Shown here: positions 14,252-22,248 of the stretch, piece by piece
Numbering within the stretch: position 1 is the first letter of the stretch
Layout: the number at the start of each line of letters is the position of its first letter
NCBI GenBank assembly: GCA_019416265.1
Contig: DXXQ01000083.1
Span: 1-32,393 of the forward strand
Source of the DNA: Clostridiales bacterium
GTDB lineage: Bacteria; Bacillota; Clostridia; Lachnospirales; Lachnospiraceae
Length of the DNA: 32,393 bases
Direction: 5' to 3'
Notes under the pieces: generated by a model
The model's database searches: none
The model's input: only the letters and a program-made list of their open reading frames with translations
Told to the model about the DNA's origin: nothing
Made by a program: the position numbers and the translations under genes

Positions 14252-16216
14252 TTACTTCAGCTCCCTTACTGCAAGTTTTCCAGCTTTGATCTTGGATACA
14301 AGCGGAATCTTGGAAGAACAGATAAATTCACAACATCTGCACTCAACACAATTCATAACGTTCATGTCTTTCATGCCCTGCCAGTTCTGCTCATCCGCAT
14401 ATTTGGAGAAATAAAGGGGAGACAGCTCCATCGGACAGACATCAACACAACGTCCGCATTTGATACATTCTAATGGTTCTGTTTCATCGGTATCGATGGC
14501 AATGATACCGTTGGAACCTTTCATCATAGGAACATTCAGGTCATTCAGCGCAAATCCCATCATAGGTCCGCCCATCTTGATCTGAACATCTTCATCTGTG
14601 GTTCCTCCGCAGTAATCGATCAGTTCCTGTACATTGGTACCAATCTTAACCACGAAGTTGCCCGGGTTCTTGATCTTCGGACCGGTAACGGTAGCAACAC
14701 GCTCGATCAGAGGCATTCCTGTCTGGATCGCATCAGAAATGGCTTTCACTGTACTGATATTGCTTACCACCACTCCTACGTCTGCCGGAAGACCGCCATT
14801 TGGAACGATTCTTCCAAGAACTCGTTTGATCAGAGTTTTTTCAGCGCCCTGTGGATATTTTGTCTTTGCAACAAAGACTTCAATATTTTCAAGGTCTGCA
14901 ACCTTCGACTGAAGAAGTTCGATAGCATCCGGCTTATTATCTTCGATTACGATGATTCCCTTCTCTGCACCTGTTGTTTTGAGAACTGCTTTCAGACCAT
15001 AAATGATTTCATCGGAGTATTCCAGAAGCACTCTGTGGTCGGCAGTCAGCATTGGCTCACATTCGCAGCCGTTTAACAGGATCGTATCTACCGGTTTGGC
15101 AGGTTTCAGCTTCACACAGGTAGGGAAGCCTGCACCGCCCATACCAACGATACCTGCATTTTTAACAATTTCAATAATTTCATCCGGAGTAAGCTCTTCA
15201 TATGATTTATTCGGCTGTACGGACTCGTGCAGAGTATTTTTTCCGTCAGATTCAATGACAACAGCTGTCATCTCGCAGCCTCTTGTTGCATGCATACGCG
15301 GTTCCACTGCAACAACAGTACCGCTGACACTGGAATGAACCGGAGCGCTGATGAAGCCTGCTGCTTCACCGATCTTCTGTCCTACCTTCACTGTGTCGCC
15401 TACCTGTACGATAGGATTGGCCGGAGCGCCCAGATGCTGGGACATGTGAATCACTACTGTCTTCGGATCCGGGAATTTCTGAAGCGCAAGATGCTCACTG
15501 AACTCTTTATGCTCAGAAGGATGAACACCGCCATAATAGCCTGCACATCTTTCTTCACGCACTGCCTTCACATACTTGCTGATCACTTCCACATCGGTTC
15601 TGGAGTAGTCGCGGACCTGGATCGGCTGATTTAAAAATTCTTTCAGGCGGCCCTGTTTTTCCAGTTTCTTGTTGATTTTTTCCCATGCACAGTCTTTATT
15701 GGGATCCACTTCACATTTACCGTTCTTCGCACCGCCGCACTGTCCGTTTACAAGACTCTTGGAACAGTCAACGATGGGGCAGATTCCACCGGTAATATTC
15801 AGATAACACTGTGCACATGCGTCACAGCTCTTCTTGGTAAGAGCCATGCCATGATGTCCTCTATAGTTCAGAGAATTCGCTGCAGCATAAGTTGGCTTTC
15901 CTGACAGTTCTGCAATGGTCTGAATACCAAGACCACAGGAAATTACAACGACATTTTCCGTACCTTCCGAAATCATGTCCTTCAGTTTCCTTTCTGTCTG
16001 AACTTTGTTGCACACAAAATCAACCTTTGCACTGCCTGTGACTGTCTTTCCCTGTTCCGCAGCAAGTTTCAGAAACTCATCACAGTCGGGTTCGTCAACA
16101 GACTCAAATTCCTTGAAGCATTTGTTACAGGCAATCACGAACAGATTATCCTTATCGGCCAGTAAGGATACCAGCTCATCATGCTCTTTCAACTTATACT
16201 TAGTATAGTTTTCCAA
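14252..16216 (-). CDS. rnfC2: RnfC2-type NADH/iron-sulfur subunit of methylenetetrahydrofolate reductase, with N-terminal MetV-like domain
   Basis: 654 aa. Residues 1-about 205 repeat the MetV pattern (QCYLNITGGICPIVDC, QCGGAKNGKCEVDPNKDCAW). The rest is RnfC/NuoF-like: GYYGGVHPSEHKEFSE, a biotinyl-type hairpin APVHSSVSGTVVAVE, the NADH/FMN glycine-rich loop GMGGAGFPTCVKL near 355, NGCECEPMLTADHR, and two [4Fe-4S] motifs C584-x2-C587-x2-C590-x3-C594 and C623-x2-C626-x2-C629-x3-C633. Start codon is TTG, chosen since GGAAGG lies seven bases upstream and no in-frame ATG or GTG is near. As in the Acetobacterium woodii complex, it should bring NADH electrons to MetF. Bona fide Rnf complex genes (D, G, E, A, B) are absent here. 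Confidence 0.87.
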   Translation of the reverse strand: MENYTKYKLKEHDELVSLLADKDNLFVIACNKCFKEFESVDEPDCDEFLKLAAEQGKTVTGSAKVDFVCNKVQTERKLKDMISEGTENVVVISCGLGIQTIAELSGKPTYAAANSLNYRGHHGMALTKKSCDACAQCYLNITGGICPIVDCSKSLVNGQCGGAKNGKCEVDPNKDCAWEKINKKLEKQGRLKEFLNQPIQVRDYSRTDVEVISKYVKAVREERCAGYYGGVHPSEHKEFSEHLALQKFPDPKTVVIHMSQHLGAPANPIVQVGDTVKVGQKIGEAAGFISAPVHSSVSGTVVAVEPRMHATRGCEMTAVVIESDGKNTLHESVQPNKSYEELTPDEIIEIVKNAGIVGMGGAGFPTCVKLKPAKPVDTILLNGCECEPMLTADHRVLLEYSDEIIYGLKAVLKTTGAEKGIIVIEDNKPDAIELLQSKVADLENIEVFVAKTKYPQGAEKTLIKRVLGRIVPNGGLPADVGVVVSNISTVKAISDAIQTGMPLIERVATVTGPKIKNPGNFVVKIGTNVQELIDYCGGTTDEDVQIKMGGPMMGFALNDLNVPMMKGSNGIIAIDTDETEPLECIKCGRCVDVCPMELSPLYFSKYADEQNWQGMKDMNVMNCVECRCCEFICSSKIPLVSKIKAGKLAVRELK

Positions 16217-16260
16217 TTGCTCACCTTCCTTACGAAATGATTTATAAACATTATCATCAT
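16189..16260 (-). CDS. Possible 23-codon leader ORF overlapping the rnfC2 start
   Basis: AGGAGGGG lies five bases before ATG 16260, a stronger ribosome site than that of rnfC2. The frame encodes about 23 residues starting MMIMFINHFVRK, then stops 28 bases inside rnfC2 in another frame. It may couple or gate translation of the TTG-started rnfC2. No homologue is recognised and it may be non-functional. Confidence 0.25.
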   Translation of the reverse strand: MMIMFINHFVRKVSNWKTILSIS

Positions 16261-16381
16261 CTGACCCCTCCTTTTTTCACCCTCTGCACATTATTGAAAA
16301 ACTGACAAAATCAGACAATCTAAGTTTACGTTTTTTACAAGCCAATGATGAGGAACTCGTTCCGAACACCATTGCACTATC

Positions 16382-16410
16382 ATTATACATAGGAAAAAGA
16401 GCAGAATCAA
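16382..16410 (-). promoter_or_regulatory. Promoter of rnfC2-metV-metF
   Basis: On the minus strand TTGATT (16405-16410), 17 bases and a consensus TATAAT (16382-16387). The leader is about 160 bases. It contains the dyad GGAACTCGTTCC (16352-16363), and TCCGAACA occurs on either side of the promoter at 16361-16368 and 16418-16425. Such direct repeats and dyads could be regulator sites; I see no riboswitch I can name. Confidence 0.6.
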
Positions 16411-16494
16411 TACAAAATCCGAACATTCTGCACAATTTATTAAAATATGACGGAGACTTCCTCTGTTCCCTATGAATAATGCATTATTTTCTCT

Positions 16495-18687
16495 TTATTC
16501 TTCTCCAAACATCATATATTCCATATAAAATTCATTAAAATCCCTGTCTGCAGACAGATTAATCTCCCGGGAACGGCCGCATAATTCTTTCAGGATTTCT
16601 TCCTTTCTGCCTTCTCTCAGATACCGTATGGCTCCGGAAAGGGAGCTGTTTCCCACAGGTTCAATTTTGGAGCGGAATTCTTCCGGAAGAAGCCCCAGGG
16701 CTATGGCCTTGTCTTTGTTTAGCTTGTATCCAAAGCCGCCTGCCAGAAACACTCTGGACACCTCTTCTTTTGTAATTCCGTACCGGAGAAGCAGAGTTTC
16801 TATCCCTGCACGCACCGCTGCCTTGGCAAGCTGGATTTCTCTTACGTCTTTTCCTGTAAACACGATCCTGCGATGGTCCTCTGTCTCCCCAAGAGGAAAT
16901 CCTTCTTCAGAATATTTCTCATCCATAGTGCCTGTTTCCTCTACAATCCCTTCTTCAAGCAGTGCTGTAACCGTTTCCACCACCCCGGTTCCGCAGATTC
17001 CAACAGGGGGCTTTTCCTGAATCGTCTGAACCCTGGCCTGTCCGTTGCAGATTTCCACTGAACAGATGGCGCCTGCTATACTTCCTGTTCCCCAGGTGAT
17101 ATTTCCTCCTTCAAATGCAGGTCCTGCAGCCGCCGAGGTCACTAAAATCCGCTCCTTATTTCCCATAGCCATCTCTCCGTTGGTTCCAAGATCGATCAGC
17201 AGACTGACCTCCTCCTTTTCCTCAAAACCACAGGCATAAAGCCCTGATACAATGTCTCCTCCTACATAGGTAGAGATACCCGGAAGCAGAAGCACTTCCG
17301 CGCAAAGCTCGCTGCTTCCCAGAATTTCTTCTGCGCTTCCCCGGATCAGCCCGATATTCACCGGACGGAAAGGATATACTCCCAGCCCTTTGCAGTCATA
17401 CCCCATCAGAAGATGGCCCATTGTGGTATTTCCGGAAAGAATCACTCTTTTGATCTTTTCCGCTCCCACCTCTGCTTCTTTTATCAGCTGCCGGATACCA
17501 TCCAGAAGATCCTTTTGGATACAGGCTCTTAATTCTTTATTTTTCCCGTCTACAGAAGCCTGGATCCGGGAAATTACATCTGCGCCGTAGGCCCGCTGGC
17601 TATTGATACGGGCTGCTGTTCCATAAATTTTTCCGCTGATGCCCAGAAGACTCATGGCAATAGTGGTCGTACCTATATCTACTGCAATCTCATATTCCAG
17701 TTCTTTCTCCTGTATCTTTTCTGTTTCCTCCTGCTCCCGGCTGAGGATTTCAAAGGATTTTTCTTCCTGCACTCCTAAGGCAATCTGAAGATCTTCCTCC
17801 GGATACAGCCTGCAGGACAGCCGCCATCCCTGTTCCAGCTCCTTTTCCGAAAAGCTCTTCTCATCCTCTCCGGTAACAGGAGCTTTTCCTTTCAGCACCT
17901 GTACTCCACACTTTCCGCAGCGTCCATTTCCTCCGCAGGGTGCGCTCAGATACACTCCTTCCCGAAGCAGAGCCTCCATCAGGGATTCTCCCTTTTTCAT
18001 AAAAAACTTTTTGGTTTCCTGTTCCGTTGTCACCTGGATCTCCGGTTCCGGGATATTCCGCATCCGGCAGTTCACATTCGGACAATTCCTGCAGTCATGC
18101 TGTGCCTTGAAAGTCTTTTCGTCCTCTGTGAGTACAAAAACCTGACAGGAGGTTTTCAGGGGATCATACATAAATCCGCTGCTGATACCGATTCCAAAAC
18201 GTTTTTCCAGTTCCAGATATTCCCAGGCCTCTTTCTGCACTTCCATGGGAATATCATGCGGCGCTTCCAGCCGTTTCAAAATTCCCATTTTATGCTCCTG
18301 ACAGGCCTCCCTTAACTGATGGATCATGCTATTTTCCAAGGAAAACAGCATTTCATCTGCCATGGCGTCATAGAGCATTCCCTTCACATAATCTCCTCCG
18401 CGAAAAGCTTCTGTACTGCACTGGGATACCTTTCTCCCAATGGTCATTACCGCATAGACAATAGGCGTCCCGGCTTTCAGGGTTTCGGAGGAAAGGACTT
18501 CCGGCAGAGATGCAAATCCCAAAATCCCCTCCGGCTGTATCAGCTCCGGTATTTCCTCCTTAATTTCCTCATATTCTTCTGAAATTTCCTGATAGATCGG
18601 CGAATCCTCATAACAATCTATCGCTTTTAATACAGATTCCTTATTTAAATTCGGTTGTAATCCTTGAAGTTCATAAAATTTTTTCAT
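16495..18687 (-). CDS. Corrinoid-activating ASKHA protein (RACo-like) with N-terminal B12-activation-like domain
   Basis: 730 aa protein expected to use ATP to reduce inactive Co(II) corrinoid proteins to Co(I). Residues 1-about 215 resemble the methionine synthase activation domain (TPIVYAVMTIGRKVSQ, EKRFGIGISSGFMYDP) and end in C199-x2-C202-x4-C207. Residues about 218-310 are a plant-type [2Fe-2S] ferredoxin, C251-x5-C257-x2-C260 and C292. Residues about 333-700 are the DUF4445/ASKHA ATPase: AVDIGTTTIAMSLL, ILSGNTTMGHLLMG, LLIDLGTNGEMAMG, GTGSIAGAICSVE, VGICGTGVVETV and FLAGGFGYKLN. Divergent from the PocR-AraC gene. Its clients are probably the corrinoid protein at 21.4-22.0 kb and others elsewhere. 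A TTG/ATG ambiguity is absent: ATG 18687 begins MKKFYELQG. Confidence 0.87.
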   Translation of the reverse strand: MKKFYELQGLQPNLNKESVLKAIDCYEDSPIYQEISEEYEEIKEEIPELIQPEGILGFASLPEVLSSETLKAGTPIVYAVMTIGRKVSQCSTEAFRGGDYVKGMLYDAMADEMLFSLENSMIHQLREACQEHKMGILKRLEAPHDIPMEVQKEAWEYLELEKRFGIGISSGFMYDPLKTSCQVFVLTEDEKTFKAQHDCRNCPNVNCRMRNIPEPEIQVTTEQETKKFFMKKGESLMEALLREGVYLSAPCGGNGRCGKCGVQVLKGKAPVTGEDEKSFSEKELEQGWRLSCRLYPEEDLQIALGVQEEKSFEILSREQEETEKIQEKELEYEIAVDIGTTTIAMSLLGISGKIYGTAARINSQRAYGADVISRIQASVDGKNKELRACIQKDLLDGIRQLIKEAEVGAEKIKRVILSGNTTMGHLLMGYDCKGLGVYPFRPVNIGLIRGSAEEILGSSELCAEVLLLPGISTYVGGDIVSGLYACGFEEKEEVSLLIDLGTNGEMAMGNKERILVTSAAAGPAFEGGNITWGTGSIAGAICSVEICNGQARVQTIQEKPPVGICGTGVVETVTALLEEGIVEETGTMDEKYSEEGFPLGETEDHRRIVFTGKDVREIQLAKAAVRAGIETLLLRYGITKEEVSRVFLAGGFGYKLNKDKAIALGLLPEEFRSKIEPVGNSSLSGAIRYLREGRKEEILKELCGRSREINLSADRDFNEFYMEYMMFGEE

Positions 18688-18722
18688 ATAGTTCTTCCAC
18701 TCCCTGGTATTTCTTTTTTATT

Positions 18723-18773
18723 CTATAATTTTTACGAATTTTTATAGTATTTTTTTAATTTTATCTGTATAAT
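18723..18773. promoter_or_regulatory. Divergent promoter region between the ASKHA gene and the PocR-AraC gene
   Basis: An AT-rich 120-base gap. TATAAT at 18768-18773 suits the AraC gene but its -35 is poor, as is common for activated promoters. CTATAA (18723-18728) and TTATAG (18742-18747) form a 25-base dyad with a 13-base centre, a candidate operator for control of both genes. Confidence 0.35.
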
Positions 18774-18807
18774 AGCAGTATCACTTACTTCCGAAAGGAG
18801 AATTTTT

Positions 18808-20058
18808 ATGCAGAGCTCTTTATACTCCATCATTCCCCAGCAGACTCTCCATCAGCTTTTGGAAACCTTTTACCAGTGTACCAGTCTTCCGGTACAGGTT
18901 CTGGATGAGCACGGTGAAATCCTTGACAGCTTTGGCTGTGTACATAGCTACTGCAAGATTTTCAAGCGCTTTCTGCCCAAGACCCAGTCCTGTACAAAGC
19001 TCCATTCCAAAGCAAGTAAGCTCGCCATGGAGCTTGGGGAAACCTATATCTTTTCCTGCCATTCCAACCTCAATCATATTGTGTTTCCGCTTACCAATCA
19101 TGAAAAGCTTCTCGGTTCCATACTGGCAGGACCTTTTTTAATGGATGCGCCGGACTCTCTTCTTCTTTCGGATATTGCGGAAAAATATAAAATCCCTACT
19201 GTCAGTATACTGGAAATGTATGAGGAAGCCAATACGCTTCCCATCTTTGAACCAGCCAAAGTCACTCATATCAGCCGTCTTCTTTATTATATGTGCTCCG
19301 GTCTGGTAACGGACAGCAAACAGCAGTTTATCATGAATCATAATAAGCTTCATCAGCAGTCCCGGATCAACGAATCTATTCAGATGTACAAAGCGGAAGA
19401 AGACAGCCCTTCCGGTTCTTATCCCTATGCCACCGAAAAAATGCTGTTTGCCAGATTAAAAGCCGGCGATACAGAGCAGGCCAAAGCCCTTCTCAATGAA
19501 CTGCTTGGCTATGTATTTTTTTCCGAAGGGACCAATCTGGAAGTGATCAAATCCCGTTCTTTGGAGCTCTCTTCCCTGCTGTCCCGCGCAGCTATTGAGG
19601 GCGGAGCCACCAGCGACAGTATTTTGAAAATCAACAATCAGTTTCTAAAAGACCTGCAGAACATTAACACCCTGGATGATCTGTGTTATAAACTCCAGGA
19701 AAGTATCGATGTCTTTACAGAATGTATGTTTAACTACATTCCAAACAAAAGCAATGAGATCACCCGAAAAGCGATCCTTTATATTTCCAGGAATTTTATC
19801 CGAAACCTGACTTTAGACGAAGTAGCGGAGCATGTACATCTGAATCCCGCCTATTTTTCCACCTTATTTAAGCAGTCTACAGGATCCAGTTTCAAGGAAT
19901 ACCTCAATATGGTACGGATCGAGGAAAGCAAACGGCTTCTTGCCACCACCGAGCATTCTATTATTGATATTGCCCTGGCCGTTGGTTTTGAAGACCAAAG
20001 TTATTTTTCCAAAGTATTTAAAAAATACACGGGGCTCACACCCAAGCAATATCGGTGA
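18808..20058 (+). CDS. PocR-domain AraC-family transcription regulator
   Basis: Cytoplasmic activator of 416 aa. GAAAGGAG precedes ATG 18808. Residues about 10-170 form a PocR ligand domain (PVQVLDEHGEILDSFG, SYCKIFKRF, IFSCHSNLNHIVFPL, GSILAGPFLM). Residues about 315-416 form an AraC double HTH: FIRNLTLDEVAEHVHLNPAY, then ESKRLL and the closing FKKYTGLTPKQYR. The middle is helical linker. PocR domains in cobalamin-dependent propanediol use bind small one- or two-carbon-chain substrates; with an ASKHA gene on one side and a methyltransferase on the other, it probably controls corrinoid-dependent methyl transfer. Ligand unknown. Confidence 0.85.
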   Translation: MQSSLYSIIPQQTLHQLLETFYQCTSLPVQVLDEHGEILDSFGCVHSYCKIFKRFLPKTQSCTKLHSKASKLAMELGETYIFSCHSNLNHIVFPLTNHEKLLGSILAGPFLMDAPDSLLLSDIAEKYKIPTVSILEMYEEANTLPIFEPAKVTHISRLLYYMCSGLVTDSKQQFIMNHNKLHQQSRINESIQMYKAEEDSPSGSYPYATEKMLFARLKAGDTEQAKALLNELLGYVFFSEGTNLEVIKSRSLELSSLLSRAAIEGGATSDSILKINNQFLKDLQNINTLDDLCYKLQESIDVFTECMFNYIPNKSNEITRKAILYISRNFIRNLTLDEVAEHVHLNPAYFSTLFKQSTGSSFKEYLNMVRIEESKRLLATTEHSIIDIALAVGFEDQSYFSKVFKKYTGLTPKQYR

Positions 20059-20069
20059 AAGCCCCCTTT

Positions 20070-20099
20070 CTCCTGTTGGGATACTCAACAGGAGTTTTT
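20070..20099 (+). terminator. Terminator of the PocR-AraC gene
   Basis: CTCCTGTTG (20070-20078) pairs with CAACAGGAG (20086-20094), then TTTTT. It reads only in the plus direction and overlaps the last codon of the convergent methyltransferase gene by two bases. Confidence 0.8.
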
Positions 20100-21105
20100 A
20101 TTTTTCATAAAAAGCTCTGGATGCTTCAAAAAATGCTTCCAGATTTTCCATTGATGTCTGAGGCGGTATGTCGCATCCGCTTGCCAGAACAAAATTAGGA
20201 TATTTGCTGCAGCGTTCCAGAAGAGCTGTGGTTTCCTGTCGGATCATTTCCGGAGTGCCGTTCTTCAGTACCCCTGCCGGATCGATATTTCCAATAACCA
20301 AACGGTCGGACGGCAGTTCCTTTAAAGCATTTTCCAGATCTATGGCATTTCCAAAGCTGTATGCCCGCACATTTAACTCTTTCATTTCCTTCATCAGCGG
20401 TTCTACTGTTCCGCAGTTGTGGTAAAGGAACAGGAAGTTCTCATCTTCCACTGCTTCCCGGATACGTTCCACATAAGGGTTGGAAAATTCGCGGATCAGA
20501 GAAGGGGATAACAGTCCGGCCGCCGGTTCTGCCATGGCGATTCCGTTTGCGCCTGCCTCCTTGAAGGCTTTTACATAGGCGATCAGGAATTCTGTAGCTT
20601 TTTCCAACACAGTCTCTACCAGCTCCGGCTCTTCATAGCAGAGAACCATAATCTCTGTCATATCCAGAAGACGGCCTGCCAGAGAATATGGCCCGATGAT
20701 ACCTGCCAAAACGGGACGGTCTGTGATCTTCTCACATGCTTCCTTGATTCCTTTTACACATTCTCCGGTACGTCCGGCTCCCACCTGCGGCACCACAAGG
20801 GCTTCTGCTTCCTCCTCGTCATGGATCAGCGCTCCATGCAGGGTTGGGATATCATCTGTACTGTAGATTACCGAGCTTCCAAAAGCTTCTGCTTCCACAG
20901 AAAGATCCATCAGGCTGAAAGACACTCCTGTATCAAATTTCTCTGCAATGGCTTCCATGCAAAGAGCCTGCTCATGACCGCTTCTTACCAGCTCCTCCAC
21001 GTTTTTTCCAATCAGCTGAGTTCCCGGGAAGGATAAGATCGGCATTGGCTTTTTCTTCTCGTTCTGTAAAGTTTCTTTCAACCATTGATTCATATTCTGT
21101 TTCAT
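20098..21105 (-). CDS. MtaA-like UroD-family corrinoid methyltransferase
   Basis: 335 aa barrel protein of the uroporphyrinogen decarboxylase superfamily, methyltransferase branch. The zinc triad typical of MtaA/MtbA is present as H229-x-C231 (LYHNCGTVEP) and C311 (ASGCDIPP). Other family blocks: SFSLMDLSVEAEAFG, RPVLAGIIGPYSLAG, GIAMAEPAAGLLS and VIGNIDPAGVLK. Such enzymes move a methyl group between a corrinoid protein and a thiol or folate acceptor, or take it from a methylated substrate. GAGGAAAAAT precedes ATG 21105. The corrinoid gene is 270 bases upstream on the same strand but a terminator lies between them. No haem pathway genes are nearby, so true HemE is unlikely. Confidence 0.82.
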   Translation of the reverse strand: MKQNMNQWLKETLQNEKKKPMPILSFPGTQLIGKNVEELVRSGHEQALCMEAIAEKFDTGVSFSLMDLSVEAEAFGSSVIYSTDDIPTLHGALIHDEEEAEALVVPQVGAGRTGECVKGIKEACEKITDRPVLAGIIGPYSLAGRLLDMTEIMVLCYEEPELVETVLEKATEFLIAYVKAFKEAGANGIAMAEPAAGLLSPSLIREFSNPYVERIREAVEDENFLFLYHNCGTVEPLMKEMKELNVRAYSFGNAIDLENALKELPSDRLVIGNIDPAGVLKNGTPEMIRQETTALLERCSKYPNFVLASGCDIPPQTSMENLEAFFEASRAFYEK

Positions 21106-21332
21106 ATTTTTCCTCGCTTTCTCCCCATGAGTTATTTTTTTTTCATATTCAAAAATATTTTTCTTCCTGTTTCATCCTAAAAGCATTATAAAAAATCCCT
21201 ATGAATTTCTCTATGACTTCTTTTTTATTATTTGTAATTTTTTTACATATGGTTTCAAAACTTCTATATGTCGTCTTCGCAAAACTCCCGTTCTGACTGT
21301 TTAAAAAATCCTCCGTTTTCATGCTAAGCCCC

Positions 21333-21369
21333 AAAAACTGCCCGAATCCTTTCGGATCAGGCAGTTTTT
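21333..21369 (-). terminator. Terminator after the corrinoid protein gene
   Basis: AAAAACTGCC (21333-21342) pairs with GGCAGTTTTT (21360-21369), with an inner ATCC/GGAT stem. It works on both strands; on minus it ends the corrinoid transcript. The AT-rich remainder of 21106-21332 must hold the promoter of the downstream methyltransferase gene, but none is clear by eye. Confidence 0.75.
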
Positions 21370-21375
21370 GTATTC

Positions 21376-22017
21376 TTATCTTCTTTCTTCTACAGCTTTC
21401 TTTGCAACTTCTGCACAGGTCACTGCATCCGGCGTACAGTAATCTGCGCCGATCTGCTGGGCAAAAGCTTCTGTTACAGGAGCTCCGCCAACCATAACTA
21501 TGTATTTATCGCGAAGACCGCGGTTTTTCAGTTCCTGGATCACAGCCTCCATATTCGGCATGGTTGTTGTAAGCAATGCAGACATACCAATAATATCTGC
21601 TCCGATTTCTTCTGCCTTGTCTACGAATGCAGCCGGCTCTACGTCTACGCCCATATCGCAGATTTCAAAGCCCGCGCCCTTCAGCATCATTGTTACCAGG
21701 TTTTTACCAATGTCATGCAAATCGCCTTTTACTGTACCTACTACAGCTTTTCCAACCGGCTCATTTCCAATTTCCACAAGCTTCGGTTCCAGAATGGCAA
21801 GACCGGCATTCATCGCTCTTGCTGCAACCAGCACCTCCGGAACAAAGACCTCATTATTTTTAAATTTTTCTCCGATGACCATCATTCCGGAAAGAAGTCC
21901 CTCGTTTAAGATTACTTTTGGATTTTCTCCTTCTTCTAATGCCTGTGTCACCAGCGCCTTTACATTTTTTGCCCGACCTTTCTGTAAAAAGCCGGAAATT
22001 TCTTCGATAATGGACAT
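21376..22017 (-). CDS. Corrinoid (cobalamin-binding) methyl carrier protein
   Basis: 213 aa, the usual size for MtmC/MtbC/MtaC carriers. Residues 1-about 85 are the four-helix B12-binding cap (ALEEGENPKVILNEGLLSGM). Residues about 88-213 are the Rossmann-like B12-binding domain with the lower-ligand motif D99-x-H101-x2-G104 (TVKGDLHDIGKNLV), then MSALLTTTMPNM and MVGGAPV. GGAGGG eight bases before ATG 22017 sets the start. The protein shuttles a methyl group on cobalt between substrate-specific and folate-specific methyltransferases; the MtaA-like protein downstream is the obvious partner, and the ASKHA protein should repair it. Confidence 0.9.
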   Translation of the reverse strand: MSIIEEISGFLQKGRAKNVKALVTQALEEGENPKVILNEGLLSGMMVIGEKFKNNEVFVPEVLVAARAMNAGLAILEPKLVEIGNEPVGKAVVGTVKGDLHDIGKNLVTMMLKGAGFEICDMGVDVEPAAFVDKAEEIGADIIGMSALLTTTMPNMEAVIQELKNRGLRDKYIVMVGGAPVTEAFAQQIGADYCTPDAVTCAEVAKKAVEERR

Positions 22018-22248
22018 ATTTTTACCCTCCTGCATATGTAAATATCCGTTTGTCAGAATCCTCCGCCAGATTCTGCTTTCGTCTTCTGTATGTAATATAG
22101 TAAATAATCCAAAATCTGTATTGTACTTTATTTAGAAACCTGGTAATAATTTTGCATTTTTCTCACAGAGCGGCATCTGTTCTATATTTCCTTTTATATT
22201 CATGGTGCCCTGACGCCTGTCGGAGCTTTTTTCTGTATAATTTTCATT

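Noticed and set aside
16217..16381. A THF riboswitch before rnfC2-metVF
   Set aside because: The leader is long enough and function would fit, but I could not find the conserved THF-aptamer stems by eye.
20098..21105. True uroporphyrinogen decarboxylase (HemE)
   Set aside because: The MtaA-type H-x-C...C zinc triad and the corrinoid neighbours point to methyl transfer, and no haem or sirohaem genes are nearby.
21149..21334. A 61-codon minus-strand frame between the corrinoid and MtaA-like genes
   Set aside because: It starts within a terminator, lacks a convincing ribosome site and is AT-rich; it more likely reflects the promoter region of the next gene.
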